The notes below the pieces were generated by a model that was not told the origin of the DNA, did no database searches, and worked only from the letters and a program-made list of their open reading frames with translations. Positions 38,012 through 47,024 of a stretch of DNA of 64,000 nucleotides are shown piece by piece. The stretch comes from Grimontia celer. Its GTDB lineage: Bacteria; Pseudomonadota; Gammaproteobacteria; Enterobacterales; Vibrionaceae. The stretch is from contig NZ_FIZX01000002.1 in assembly GCF_900055185.1 (NCBI RefSeq), positions 1,678,586 to 1,742,585 on the forward strand, given 5' to 3'. The position numbers and the translations under genes are program-made. Each line of letters starts with the position of its first letter. The first letter of the stretch is position 1.

Positions 38012-38040
38012 CCCTCCCCTGGAAACGGACTTGGGGAGGG
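38012..38040 (+). promoter_or_regulatory. Intercistronic hairpin between dctP and dctQ
   Basis: CCCTCCCC / GGGGAGGG with a 13-base loop and no T-run. A hairpin here may protect the dctP message from 3' decay, or partly terminate, so that the binding protein is made in excess over the membrane subunits. A second small inverted repeat (TAAGTAA / TTACTTA) lies just before it. Confidence 0.5.
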
Positions 38041-38079
38041 CTTCAATACCCTGAGCTACGCCTGTCTGGAAGCATTATT

Positions 38080-38646
38080 ATGAAACGAGCTCTGTACCTG
38101 CTGTCGGGTGGTTTATCCGGCTTCTTTATTGTGTTGATCATGCTGATCATCCTCGCCCAAATTATTGGCCGCATGATGGGCTTTATTGTCCCGTCGGCAG
38201 AAGATTTCTCCGGTTACGCTTTGGCTGCCTCAACCTTCTTTGGCCTTGCCTATACCTTTCGTGAAGGTGGTCATATACGCGTTAACCTTGCTATTCAAAG
38301 GTTGCCAGAAACGCTGCAACGCCCTCTGGAAACTCTGGTCCTAACCCTTGCATTTTTGCTGCTTTGTTTCTGTAGCTATTACTGCACTTACATGGTCTGG
38401 GAATCCTACGACTTTGAAGAAGTCACCCACGGTTACATTCCGATTCCTCTGTGGATTCCACAAGTGCCACTCGCGGTCGGCATGATTGCATTCAATCTCG
38501 CCGTGCTGGATAGCCTGATTGACAACATTCGCGGTATTACCCCCTATTACAAACAGTTGGAAGGTGAAGACGTTTCGCTCGAACTGATTGAAAACCCTGA
38601 CGAAGCAATAGCTACGCAGGCAAGCAGCAAGGAGCGCGCAAAATGA
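38080..38646 (+). CDS. dctQ: TRAP transporter small permease (DctQ family)
   Basis: 188 aa with four TM segments (about 8-30, 45-62, 84-105, 128-150) in the DctQ arrangement, including EDFSGYALAASTFFGLAYTFREGGHIRV. It pairs with DctM in the inner membrane. The last four bases (ATGA) overlap the dctM start, indicating translational coupling. Confidence 0.9.
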   Translation: MKRALYLLSGGLSGFFIVLIMLIILAQIIGRMMGFIVPSAEDFSGYALAASTFFGLAYTFREGGHIRVNLAIQRLPETLQRPLETLVLTLAFLLLCFCSYYCTYMVWESYDFEEVTHGYIPIPLWIPQVPLAVGMIAFNLAVLDSLIDNIRGITPYYKQLEGEDVSLELIENPDEAIATQASSKERAK

Positions 38647-39953
38647 CGGACATGACCTTAATCTCTTTTATTCTTGCCATCTCCATGCTGCTGTTTTTAG
38701 CCGCTGGTTTATGGGTATCCCTTGCCTTGATTGGTGTCGGTGTCATGGGTCTGTACATGACGGGCAACGAACAAATCGGCCTGCTGTTTGGTTCTTCAAG
38801 CTGGGGAGCGAGCACCAGTTGGTCACTGACAGCCCTACCAATGTTTATCTGGATGGGTGAGCTTTTATTCCGAACTCGACTCTCGGAAGATCTGTTTAAA
38901 GGTCTTTCGCCTTGGCTGAGCAGTTTTCCCGGCAAACTGCTGCATGTGAATGTGTTGAGCTGTGGCATATTCGCTGCGGTATCAGGCTCATCCGCCGCCA
39001 CTGCGGCTACCATTGGACGCATGACTCTGCCCGAGCTGAAAGCACAGGGCTACAGCGAGAAAATGGCCGTCGGCACGCTAGCAGGTTCCGGTACTCTGGG
39101 TCTTCTTATTCCGCCTTCCATCATTCTCATTGTGTATGGGGTGGCTGCAGAAGTGTCCATTGGACGCTTATTTATCGCCGGAGCCCTTCCCGGCATCATG
39201 TTGATGCTCCTGTTTGTGGGTTACACCACCATCTGGGCATTGATGAATAAAAATGAAGTGCCTCAGCACTCGAGCAACGATGTTAATTGGCAAGTTAGAT
39301 TCAAAGCGCTGAAAAAGCTGCTCCCGATAGTCGCCCTTATTTCCTTTGTTTTGGGGTCGATCTACGGCGGTTTCACTACACCGACAGAAGCAGCAGCGCT
39401 TGGCGTGTTTGGCGCCATGGTTTTGGCCGCCCTTACCGGCTCGTTGAGTCGCCAGAGTTTTATCGACAGTCTACTGGGTGCCGTAAAAAGTGCTTGTATG
39501 ATTGGCTTTATTCTCGTGGGCGCGCATTTTCTTACACTGGCAATGGGATTTCTCGGCATTCCCCGCGCGCTAGCGGAGTGGATTGCTGCGATGTCGCTGT
39601 CCCCGTTTGAACTCCTGCTTTACCTCACCATACTGTTTGTGGTGCTGGGCTGCTTTCTGGATGGTATTTCTGTGGTGGTTCTGACCGTTGCAGTTGTATT
39701 GCCAATGGTGCAGCAGGCAGGCATTGATTTGCTGTGGTTCGGTATCTTCATCGTTCTTGTGGTGGAGCTGTCGCAAATCACCCCGCCCGTCGGTTTCAAC
39801 CTGTTTGTTATTCAGGCTCTCACGGGCAAAAACATTCTGTATGTCGCACGCGCTGCGTTTCCGTTTTTTATGCTGATCCTTTTAGGGTTAGTGTTGATTA
39901 CGGCCTTCCCGGAAATCGTGACCTACCTGCCGACCACCATGAGTCAGCGCTAG
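38643..39953 (+). CDS. dctM: TRAP transporter large permease (DctM family)
   Basis: 436 aa, highly hydrophobic with about 12 TM segments. Family signatures include SGSSAATAATIGRMTLPEL, GSGTLGLLIPPSIILIVYG, TPTEAAALGVFGA and ELSQITPPVGFNLFV. DctM forms the Na+-driven channel part of the TRAP system. Starts inside dctQ (ATGA overlap) and is followed 49 bases later by pxpA. Confidence 0.94.
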   Translation: MTDMTLISFILAISMLLFLAAGLWVSLALIGVGVMGLYMTGNEQIGLLFGSSSWGASTSWSLTALPMFIWMGELLFRTRLSEDLFKGLSPWLSSFPGKLLHVNVLSCGIFAAVSGSSAATAATIGRMTLPELKAQGYSEKMAVGTLAGSGTLGLLIPPSIILIVYGVAAEVSIGRLFIAGALPGIMLMLLFVGYTTIWALMNKNEVPQHSSNDVNWQVRFKALKKLLPIVALISFVLGSIYGGFTTPTEAAALGVFGAMVLAALTGSLSRQSFIDSLLGAVKSACMIGFILVGAHFLTLAMGFLGIPRALAEWIAAMSLSPFELLLYLTILFVVLGCFLDGISVVVLTVAVVLPMVQQAGIDLLWFGIFIVLVVELSQITPPVGFNLFVIQALTGKNILYVARAAFPFFMLILLGLVLITAFPEIVTYLPTTMSQR

Positions 39954-40002
39954 CAGGACAAACTGCTTCCAAAGAAAGCAGAGCAACAAGGAGTGAGTTG
40001 AG

Positions 40003-40743
40003 ATGAAATTAAATTGCGACATGGGAGAAAGCTTCGGTGCCTGGACCATGGGGAAAGACGCTGAAGTGATGCCCTGTATTGATATGGCAAGCATCGCCTG
40101 TGGCTTCCATGCCTCGGATCCAGTCACGATGCAAAAGACCGTCGCCTTAGCCCTTGAACATGGCGTCACCATTGGCGCCCACCCTGGCTACCCAGATTTA
40201 ATGGGATTCGGCCGCCGGAAATTTGATTGTACAGAAGAAGAGCTTTTTGCCTGGCTTGGCTATCAAATCGGTGCGCTGAAAGGCATTTGTCGTCAGCAAA
40301 AAGCCATTGTGGATTACGTAAAACCCCATGGCGCGCTCTACAACACCATGATGAAAGACATGGCGGTGCTGAAAACCGTGATGCGCGCAGTGAAAGCCGC
40401 TGCGCCGGGTTGTCCCTTGGTGGTGATGGCGATTCCTAAGCGCCAACCTATTCTCGATTTGGCGGCAGACGTCGGCATTGACGTGATGTTCGAAGCTTTT
40501 TCTGACCGCGCTTATGACGATGAGGGATTTCTGGTCGACCGTCGTATTGAAGGCGCGGTTCACGGCAGTCCTGACGCCATTATCAAGCAGGTACAACAGA
40601 TTGTTGAACACGGTTCTGTCACAACGTTGAGTGGAAAAACGTTCAAGGTGGATACAGATACGCTCTGCATTCACGGAGATGGTCCCCACGCTTCAGCAGT
40701 GGCCCAGGCATTGAAGCAATGGAGGGCAAATGGCGCAAATTGA
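40003..40743 (+). CDS. pxpA: 5-oxoprolinase subunit A (LamB/YcsF family)
   Basis: 246 aa, usual length. LNCDMGESFGAW at the start, SIACGFHASDP and GAHPGYPDLMGFGRR are the PxpA/YcsF metal- and substrate-site blocks; VKPHGALYN also matches. With PxpB and PxpC it catalyses ATP-dependent hydrolysis of 5-oxoproline to glutamate. Ribosome site AAGGAG. Overlaps pxpB by 14 bases. Confidence 0.95.
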   Translation: MKLNCDMGESFGAWTMGKDAEVMPCIDMASIACGFHASDPVTMQKTVALALEHGVTIGAHPGYPDLMGFGRRKFDCTEEELFAWLGYQIGALKGICRQQKAIVDYVKPHGALYNTMMKDMAVLKTVMRAVKAAAPGCPLVVMAIPKRQPILDLAADVGIDVMFEAFSDRAYDDEGFLVDRRIEGAVHGSPDAIIKQVQQIVEHGSVTTLSGKTFKVDTDTLCIHGDGPHASAVAQALKQWRANGAN

Positions 40744-41416
40744 GGCAGTCAATGAACAGACATTGATTGTGTATTTTGGGGACAGAATTGACGATGCCAT
40801 CGCCGCTGACGTCAACCTTGCTATCTTTCAAGTCAGGGAAAGTCTGGGTGATTTGGTCACAGACATCATCCCCTCCTACAACTCAATGTTGATTGGCTTT
40901 GACTTAAACAGAACGGACCGTTTTGACATCATCAAACGCATCCGGCTGGCGCTAGAATCCAACACTGACGCCGTCACCAATAACAACGACAATCAGGTAG
41001 TTGAGATTCCCGTCTACTACGGTGAGGAAGTCGCGCTGGATATGTCGGACGTGTGTGAAAAAACTGGCCTCGACAGTAAGTCTGTCATCAAACTGCACAG
41101 CGAGCGCGAGTACCGCGTTTACGCCATCGGCTTCAGTCCCGGCTTTGCCTATCTTGGCAGCTTAGATGACGCCATAGTCATGCCGCGTAAATCCACACCA
41201 CGCCTAAAAGTACCAACGGGCAGTGTAGGGTTGGCGGATAACCAAACAGCCATTTACCCCAGCAGCACGCCGGGAGGATGGCAAATTATTGGCCGTACAC
41301 CACTGAATATGGTGGACTGGGACAGTGAATCACTGGCAAAAGTAAACGTCGGCAACCGGGTGAGGTTCTGCCCTATCGACAAAGACGAATTTTTGAAGCA
41401 AGGCGGCGTGTTATGA
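40730..41416 (+). CDS. pxpB: 5-oxoprolinase subunit B (KipI family)
   Basis: 228 aa. The C-terminal domain has IGFSPGFAYLGSLD, MPRKSTPRLKVPTGSVGLADNQTAIYP and TPGGWQIIGRTPL, diagnostic of PxpB/KipI cyclophilin-like proteins. It forms the ATP-using part of 5-oxoprolinase together with PxpC. Ribosome site GGAGGG lies inside the end of pxpA. The stop overlaps pxpC by four bases. Confidence 0.95.
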   Translation: MAQIEAVNEQTLIVYFGDRIDDAIAADVNLAIFQVRESLGDLVTDIIPSYNSMLIGFDLNRTDRFDIIKRIRLALESNTDAVTNNNDNQVVEIPVYYGEEVALDMSDVCEKTGLDSKSVIKLHSEREYRVYAIGFSPGFAYLGSLDDAIVMPRKSTPRLKVPTGSVGLADNQTAIYPSSTPGGWQIIGRTPLNMVDWDSESLAKVNVGNRVRFCPIDKDEFLKQGGVL

Positions 41417-42333
41417 GTTTTGAAGTACTGAACCCTGGCATGCTTACCCTACTGCAAGACAGTGGCCGCATCGGCTTCCAGCATTTGGGCATCACCACAG
41501 GAGGCCCAATGGATGAGCATGCTTTTTACTGGGCAAACCGTCTATTGGGAAACAAGCCAGATGCAGCGCAACTCGAAATCACCTTCGGCCAACTGCAGCT
41601 ACAGGTGAATGCCGCCACAACCGTTGCTATTACCGGCGCAGATCTTTCCGCCACCTTAAACGACAAAGCTATTCAGCCCTGGCTCACCTATACAGTAAAA
41701 CCCGGTGATGTCCTGGCGTTTGGTGCGCCGAAAAGTGGGCTGCGAACCTATCTCTCCGTGGCTGGCGGCTTCGAATGTGAGCCTAAGCTCGGGAGTTGCT
41801 CCACGGTGAAAAGGGAGCAACTGGGCGGTTTGACCGGTCTTGGTGATGCCCTGAAAACGGGGGATATTCTGCCCTTTACCGCAACGACTGAATTCACCGA
41901 ACAGCGCACGCCGAAATGGGCGATTCCCGATTACGATGCGCCGCTCGAACTAGGGGTGATGCCGTCCTATCAGCATGCGTCATTTAGTCATGATGAACAG
42001 ATGACGTTCTTCACCAGTGAGTATGAAGTCAGCCAAAACATCGACCGCATGGGTTATCGCTTGTCTGGTGCGCCAGTGAAAAGCAGTCTCGATGGCATCA
42101 TCTCAGAAGGTATCGCCTTTGGTGCGATTCAAATTCCGAATGACGGCCAACCGATCGTACTGATGAAGGACAGGCAAACCATCGGCGGCTACCCCAAAAT
42201 AGGCTGTTTGAGCAGTTTAGGTGCCGGCCAACTTTCGCAGCGTCAACCCGGGCAGATTGTTACCTTCTCCCCCATGGATGTTGCGGATGCCGAAGTCGAA
42301 AGAAGGCTCTTCAACCGGGTCATTTTCGGATGA
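41413..42333 (+). CDS. pxpC: 5-oxoprolinase subunit C (KipA family)
   Basis: 306 aa. Features of the carboxyltransferase-like KipA family: LLQDSGRIGFQHLGITTGGPMDEHAFYWANRLLGN, ITGADLSA, TYLSVAGGF, SNIDRMGYRLSG-type block (NIDRMGYRLSG) and QTIGGYPKIG. It completes the PxpABC complex. Overlaps the following NTF2-like gene by four bases (ATGA), so that gene belongs to the operon. Confidence 0.95.
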   Translation: MSFEVLNPGMLTLLQDSGRIGFQHLGITTGGPMDEHAFYWANRLLGNKPDAAQLEITFGQLQLQVNAATTVAITGADLSATLNDKAIQPWLTYTVKPGDVLAFGAPKSGLRTYLSVAGGFECEPKLGSCSTVKREQLGGLTGLGDALKTGDILPFTATTEFTEQRTPKWAIPDYDAPLELGVMPSYQHASFSHDEQMTFFTSEYEVSQNIDRMGYRLSGAPVKSSLDGIISEGIAFGAIQIPNDGQPIVLMKDRQTIGGYPKIGCLSSLGAGQLSQRQPGQIVTFSPMDVADAEVERRLFNRVIFG

Positions 42334-42938
42334 GTCCATCTCAGGGGAAAATGGTGCACATCGACAAGGCCACGAATGCGAGGCCGGATGATGTGCGCCC
42401 TTTTCTCAAGGCGATTAATCGGTATATCTCAGCCAAAGATAACAACAAGCCACACCTGCTCACCAAAGTGTTTACGGAAGAATCACTGCTGGAAATGAAG
42501 GTTAATACCGACAGTATTTCGTTTCCCTCAGATGTAGTTGGCGTTGAAGCAATCCGCCACGTGTTGTCATCCCAGTTTAACCAGCGTTTTGAGAATGTTT
42601 ATACCTTCTGCTTGTCGGACTCCATTATCAGGGATGACAGTCTTCTCACCTGCAAGTGGCTCGTCGTGATGACAGAAAAAGACAATGACATACTGCGCAT
42701 CGGTTGTGGCTATTACGACTGGCTATTCAGTGATGATTCTTCCATCTCGGCAAAAGACCCGAAAGTGGACAAGCTCACCATCACCATTGAGTACATGGCT
42801 GCCATCAACTATTCCAATAAAGATCACTTGCTCAATGGGATAGGCGAACTGCCCTACCCTTGGTGTTTCAGCAGTTCCCTGAGTATTGAAATACCGATGA
42901 TAGAGGACTTAAAAACAGTGAAGGACTTTCTGGAGTAG
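42330..42938 (+). CDS. NTF2/SnoaL-like protein at the end of the pxp operon
   Basis: 202 aa. FLKAINRYISAKDNNKPHLLTKVFTEESLLEMKV and the following strands suggest an NTF2-like (SnoaL) cone fold; the assignment is by pattern and moderate. The ATGA overlap with pxpC fixes the start and indicates coupling. Such domains bind small ligands or act as isomerases and hydrolases; here a role in handling an intermediate or in regulation is inference. No terminator is evident after it. Confidence 0.65.
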   Translation: MSPSQGKMVHIDKATNARPDDVRPFLKAINRYISAKDNNKPHLLTKVFTEESLLEMKVNTDSISFPSDVVGVEAIRHVLSSQFNQRFENVYTFCLSDSIIRDDSLLTCKWLVVMTEKDNDILRIGCGYYDWLFSDDSSISAKDPKVDKLTITIEYMAAINYSNKDHLLNGIGELPYPWCFSSSLSIEIPMIEDLKTVKDFLE

Positions 42939-43034
42939 GAATAACAGCACAACAGTGATTAGCTTCATCAAATCGCTGACGTAGTAAATATTGATTGATA
43001 AGAAATACTTGCTAGTGCTTTGGAGAAGAACACT

Positions 43035-43307
43035 ATGAAAAGGCCATGGTTTACTGAATCTCAAATCTCTTCAATTCTCAGAGAAGTCGATTCTGGCAAG
43101 ACAGTCGACGAGATTTGTCAAAATCATGGATTACGCAGAACAACATTTTGTAACTGGCAGTACAAATATGGTGAGGACTGCAAGCTAGAGAAGATTATAA
43201 AGCTCGAAGCAGAAAATACTCAGCTTCGAAAAAAGTTCACTGATGTTAGCTCGGAAAATCATAAATTAAGAAAATTGCTTGCCAACAAAAAAATGGACAA
43301 TGAATAG
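43035..43307 (+). CDS. Solo IS3-family OrfA-like transposase subunit
   Basis: 90 aa from ATG 43035 with GGAG 9 bases upstream. RPWFTESQISSILREVDSG, VDEICQNHGLRRTTFCNWQYKYG is an IS3/IS911 OrfA helix-turn-helix, followed by a leucine-zipper-like coiled coil (AENTQLRKKF, ENHKLRKLL). No OrfB (DDE integrase) follows and no flanking inverted repeats were found, so this is a remnant or a domesticated DNA-binding protein. Confidence 0.8.
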   Translation: MKRPWFTESQISSILREVDSGKTVDEICQNHGLRRTTFCNWQYKYGEDCKLEKIIKLEAENTQLRKKFTDVSSENHKLRKLLANKKMDNE

Positions 43308-43418
43308 ACACCACAATATGACCGATAACGCCGTTTAATCCACTGGCGCGACGTGACAATTTTACGCTACGCTTCGCCTACACCCTTTGCTTGATTACTG
43401 TCAGAAAAACAAAGAAAT

Positions 43419-43919
43419 ATGAATCTAATAACAAGAACTGCGCTAGCTTCAGATGCCAAAAGCATCACCGACATCGTCAATCCCATTATCGAAAGCGGTC
43501 GATACGTGATTCTCGACTCCACGTTTTCGGTGTCAGACCAAAGTTTCTTCATCCAATACTTCCCGGTTAATGGCGTATTTTTGGTTGCTGAAGACCATGA
43601 CTCGAAAACTGTTCTGGGCTACCAAACCGTTGAGCCATACGCGAGTTACTCACGCGCACTCGATCATGTCGGCATCATCACCACCTATGTCGAAGAAAAA
43701 CATCATCGACAAGGCGTCGCAACCTCGCTGTTTGCTTCCACGCTCGATATCGCGCGCTCACGCGGTTTTGAAAAGCTGGTAGCCCAAGTCCGAGCTGACA
43801 ATGAAACCGCGCTGCACGTTTATTTGAAACATGGCTTTGAAGTGTCAGGACGAGCGAAAAATCATGCGAAAATTGGCGGCAAGTACATCGATGAGATTAC
43901 GCTGGAACTGTTTCTGTAA
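43419..43919 (+). CDS. GNAT-family N-acetyltransferase
   Basis: 166 aa. GNAT fold with the acetyl-CoA pyrophosphate loop in EEKHHRQGVATSLFA and the C-terminal ADNETALHVYLKHGFEVSG block, which resembles phosphinothricin/amino-acid acetyltransferases. The N-terminus TRTALASDAKSITDIVNPIIESG is consistent. The substrate cannot be assigned. Transcribed toward a strong terminator. Confidence 0.88.
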   Translation: MNLITRTALASDAKSITDIVNPIIESGRYVILDSTFSVSDQSFFIQYFPVNGVFLVAEDHDSKTVLGYQTVEPYASYSRALDHVGIITTYVEEKHHRQGVATSLFASTLDIARSRGFEKLVAQVRADNETALHVYLKHGFEVSGRAKNHAKIGGKYIDEITLELFL

Positions 43920-43937
43920 CGTTTAAATTTGCCTATT

Positions 43938-43977
43938 AAAAAAACAGCCCAGACAAGTGTCTGGGCTGTTTTTTTTC
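43938..43977. terminator. Strong bidirectional terminator
   Basis: AAAACAGCCCAGACA / TGTCTGGGCTGTTTT with flanking A- and T-runs, between the GNAT gene and the convergent lipoprotein gene. Confidence 0.93.
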
Positions 43978-44007
43978 GGGGTCGTATCGTTTTTAAATTT
44001 ATACTGC

Positions 44008-44550
44008 TTACCAGACCCAGCTCGTTTCTGTATTCGGAATCCTCTTATGGACAGGCGGCGTTCCATCGGTAAACCACACCTCAGCAAGCACGTAATAGTG
44101 AGATTCTGAAGAAACAAAATCGACAATCGCTTCTCCTGATTCCAAGGAAGAGAAAGCCATTCGACTGCTGTAGGCTGCCGTGTAGGTTCCGTTGTCATTC
44201 TCAGAAAACTCGCTGTATATCGACACGACACCGGGTGATGTTGAATAACCACTGATGTCGACGACAAAACTCTGCTCCAACACAGGGCTATATGAGAAAC
44301 CATCAGGCACAACTGTTTCGTTAAAACTCGATGCTGAACTGGTGACGGTCTCCGGAATGTTTGCTTCGCCACCAGAGGTATCAACCATAATTTCAAACTC
44401 TGACAGACTGGATACTTCAACATTACTTTCCGGTGCAGACTCATCAGCGGTAACGGTTGAAGACACGTTTGAACTGCCGCTTCCATCACCACCGCCACCA
44501 CATGCGCTCAGAAGGGCCATTAACGCTAACAGACTGATATTCTTATTCAT
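44008..44550 (-). CDS. Hypothetical lipoprotein paired with the LruC protein
   Basis: 180 aa. Signal peptide ends in LLSACGGGG, a lipobox followed by a Gly spacer. A Ser/Thr/Glu-rich linker (about 22-60) leads to a strand-rich domain with no recognised family. It begins 5 bases after the stop of the LruC-domain gene, so the two form an operon and may work together at the cell surface (inference). Confidence 0.75.
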   Translation of the reverse strand: MNKNISLLALMALLSACGGGGDGSGSSNVSSTVTADESAPESNVEVSSLSEFEIMVDTSGGEANIPETVTSSASSFNETVVPDGFSYSPVLEQSFVVDISGYSTSPGVVSIYSEFSENDNGTYTAAYSSRMAFSSLESGEAIVDFVSSESHYYVLAEVWFTDGTPPVHKRIPNTETSWVW

Positions 44551-44555
44551 GACAC

Positions 44556-46706
44556 TTACTCCTCAGACAAGTAGTATTTGTTTTCAGTCGCTTTTTCTAA
44601 TAAATACCACTGAAGATTATTTTCACCACCAGACTCCGCATAGCCTGCAAACTCTGGGTATGCCTCGACAAGGTCGACATGCTCTCTCGGCCAAGACCAC
44701 TCATCCGGAATAAGCAGCGCCCAAGGATGATTCGAAGAGGTTTTAAAGTAACGTGATGTTGCTGGGTCGCTGGAGTCGCTCCACCACCCCAGCCAGTAGG
44801 TGTCGAATTGCTCTGTCGGCGCCTGATCGGCGAGGTGGATTTCTAATCCTCGTCCAGGGTTATACCAGAGCCCGTCGCGGACATAAGCGCCCGGTGTGGC
44901 AAAAATAAACGGGTCATAAGGCATTGTCATGAGAGAGCTCGTATCAGTACCCTCGTTGAAATACACATCTATTTCGAACTCGAAGACCAACGCTTCCTGA
45001 CAATGCTGCGCCGTTCGGTAGTACATACAGCCTGCTGGGAGTTTCTGTTTGAGATCGTCTGAAACAATGAATATTGCCTCATTGGAGTCGCTCTCTAAGC
45101 CGTTGCTCTCTTGTAACACTGCATTGTGTGTCAAAGTGCTCGCTGAGCTGATGTCAGACCGGTTTATTCCCCCGAGTCTGAATGCAAACCCATTGTGATA
45201 ACCAGCGCCGTAGGCTGAAAGATAACCTTGAATCAATACACGGGTAATCGCGCTGTTTTCATCCAGTGTTTCTGTGATGCGGAATTTAAAGACAACATCG
45301 TTGAGATCGTAATCCCCCTCTTTGGGCCAGTTGTCCTCAAAAGCGATCGTGGCATATCCATTCTCGCTGGGGTAGTAACGCAGCGAGGAGCCATTTTCCA
45401 TGATAGTCACAGGATGATCCTCAACTTCGCCGGTTGTGGCACCACCAAAGTAATCGAGACCAGATGCTTCTGCAAAACGGAAACGAGACCAGGTCGAACC
45501 AATCGTCGCCCCTGCCGGAACCGCAATGGAGAGTGAATTGATACCCGACGCTAGCAAACTGTCGCTAAAGACCTTCTCACCTACGTCTTCAAAATCGCCG
45601 TCCTGGTTCCAGTCTATCCATGCTGACAAATAACCAGCAGTAGATGCCTGAACAGAAACCAGAGAAGTGTTACCCACTTCCAATGCGGTAACAAAGCCAA
45701 CACCGTCTTCATCCGCTAAACCGGCTTTGTTGTCATCAAGAGGGGATGTGAAGCCATCACCTTCGCTGTCTGGTGCGATGGAGCCTAAGTAGAAACCGCT
45801 ATCCACTTCGTGACGCGGACCGTTTGAAGCAAGCAACGTTTTGTAGCTGTCTGGTGCGTCACCAAAATCAATCGTCGAATCCTCATCAATAATGGGGGCA
45901 TTAGCACATCGTGCACCGTCATTTTGTCCAGATACCGGCCCAGAAGCGAACAGCACTGCCTCCAGGTTTTTATCATCGATATCGTCTTCGTTAGAAAGGT
46001 CGATTCTGAAGATTTTGCCATCATCGTTTCGGGAGATGTAGAAGTTGCCATCAACGTCGAAATAGACTGCGCCAAAGCCACCAGATGGTGGGCCGATATC
46101 AGCCACCAAACTGTAAACCATGTCGGAATCACCTGTTTCTAAGTCCACGCGATACAGGTTGTAGGAGTTGTTGTTGACTGCATAGAGATTGCCATCAATC
46201 GGGTTGATCGCAACGTCTGACGTTCTGAGGTTATTGAGGTCGGTGTCTAATGTGGTCGCTGTTAATGTCGCCGAAGGGTCTGATTCCAGCGGAGAAAGGT
46301 CAATTTTGATGATTCCCAGCTCTCTGCGGTGCAGATAGTAAACCTGGTCATGCACATCACCGCTAATAAACTTAGTGTTGTTAGGCAACCCATTCACTGT
46401 GAGTTGTTCACCAACATAGTTCTGGCCAATCCGTATCACCACTTCGTTGTCGTAATCAAAACCGTATATATAGCGGTCTGATTGGTTAAACCCAACAGCG
46501 TTGATATGGGTGTTGAGACCAGTGGTTTCTGCCAGCGTTGAATAGCCACCAGTGACAAGGTTCACACCATAAACTTTACTGGGTGAGCTTTGGAACAGGA
46601 AGGCTTTGCTGGGACATGTATCGAAAGGCTCAACGGAAGCTGGTGTTTCAGCGTTTACCGAGAAAGCGAAAAGAACTGATAAAAAAATGGGCATAGGTAG
46701 ACGCAC
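44556..46706 (-). CDS. LruC-domain secreted protein with propeller-like and GEVED domains
   Basis: 716 aa from GTG 46706, preceded by TTGGAG at 8 bases; the frame extends to an ATG at 46757, but the shorter start gives a clean signal peptide (about 20 residues, ending VNA|E). Residues ~25-260 resemble a six-bladed propeller (repeats such as YGVNLVTGGYSTLAE, GNLYAVNNNSYNLYRVDLETG). About 300-460 is a GEVED domain (SAWIDWNQDGDFEDVGE, FRFAEASG, GEVEDHPV). The C-terminal third carries an LruC domain (FEDNWPKEGDYDLNDVVFKFR, GFAFRLGG). Such proteins are secreted or surface-associated; function is unknown. Confidence 0.85.
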   Translation of the reverse strand: MRLPMPIFLSVLFAFSVNAETPASVEPFDTCPSKAFLFQSSPSKVYGVNLVTGGYSTLAETTGLNTHINAVGFNQSDRYIYGFDYDNEVVIRIGQNYVGEQLTVNGLPNNTKFISGDVHDQVYYLHRRELGIIKIDLSPLESDPSATLTATTLDTDLNNLRTSDVAINPIDGNLYAVNNNSYNLYRVDLETGDSDMVYSLVADIGPPSGGFGAVYFDVDGNFYISRNDDGKIFRIDLSNEDDIDDKNLEAVLFASGPVSGQNDGARCANAPIIDEDSTIDFGDAPDSYKTLLASNGPRHEVDSGFYLGSIAPDSEGDGFTSPLDDNKAGLADEDGVGFVTALEVGNTSLVSVQASTAGYLSAWIDWNQDGDFEDVGEKVFSDSLLASGINSLSIAVPAGATIGSTWSRFRFAEASGLDYFGGATTGEVEDHPVTIMENGSSLRYYPSENGYATIAFEDNWPKEGDYDLNDVVFKFRITETLDENSAITRVLIQGYLSAYGAGYHNGFAFRLGGINRSDISSASTLTHNAVLQESNGLESDSNEAIFIVSDDLKQKLPAGCMYYRTAQHCQEALVFEFEIDVYFNEGTDTSSLMTMPYDPFIFATPGAYVRDGLWYNPGRGLEIHLADQAPTEQFDTYWLGWWSDSSDPATSRYFKTSSNHPWALLIPDEWSWPREHVDLVEAYPEFAGYAESGGENNLQWYLLEKATENKYYLSEE

Positions 46707-47024
46707 GACATAGGCTCCAATTAAGTCCGGGCTTAAGAGCACATAGACAACATCCATGCCATGTATTTATCTTATTGATTATAAATAATTTATCAATTTG
46801 CGTCTCAGGAATACTCTCACATCAAATCCAGTACTGAGAAAACAGAGCTGTACTGTGTCATTTTGAGAAAACAGGATGAAGTAACACTTAGTCATTGTTT
46901 GTATCTTCCATAAGCCAAAACTCAGAAAGCGCTTCCTGCACAATGTACCCGAGCTACATTTATTAGGAACATAGTGCAAGCCAATCATCACTCGCTTGCC
47001 CGTTTATCGATGAGGGAAAAGACC

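Noticed and set aside
46779-46991. 70-codon minus-strand frame upstream of the LruC gene
   Set aside because: Overlaps the control region of the QorB-like gene, no ribosome site and no recognisable protein.
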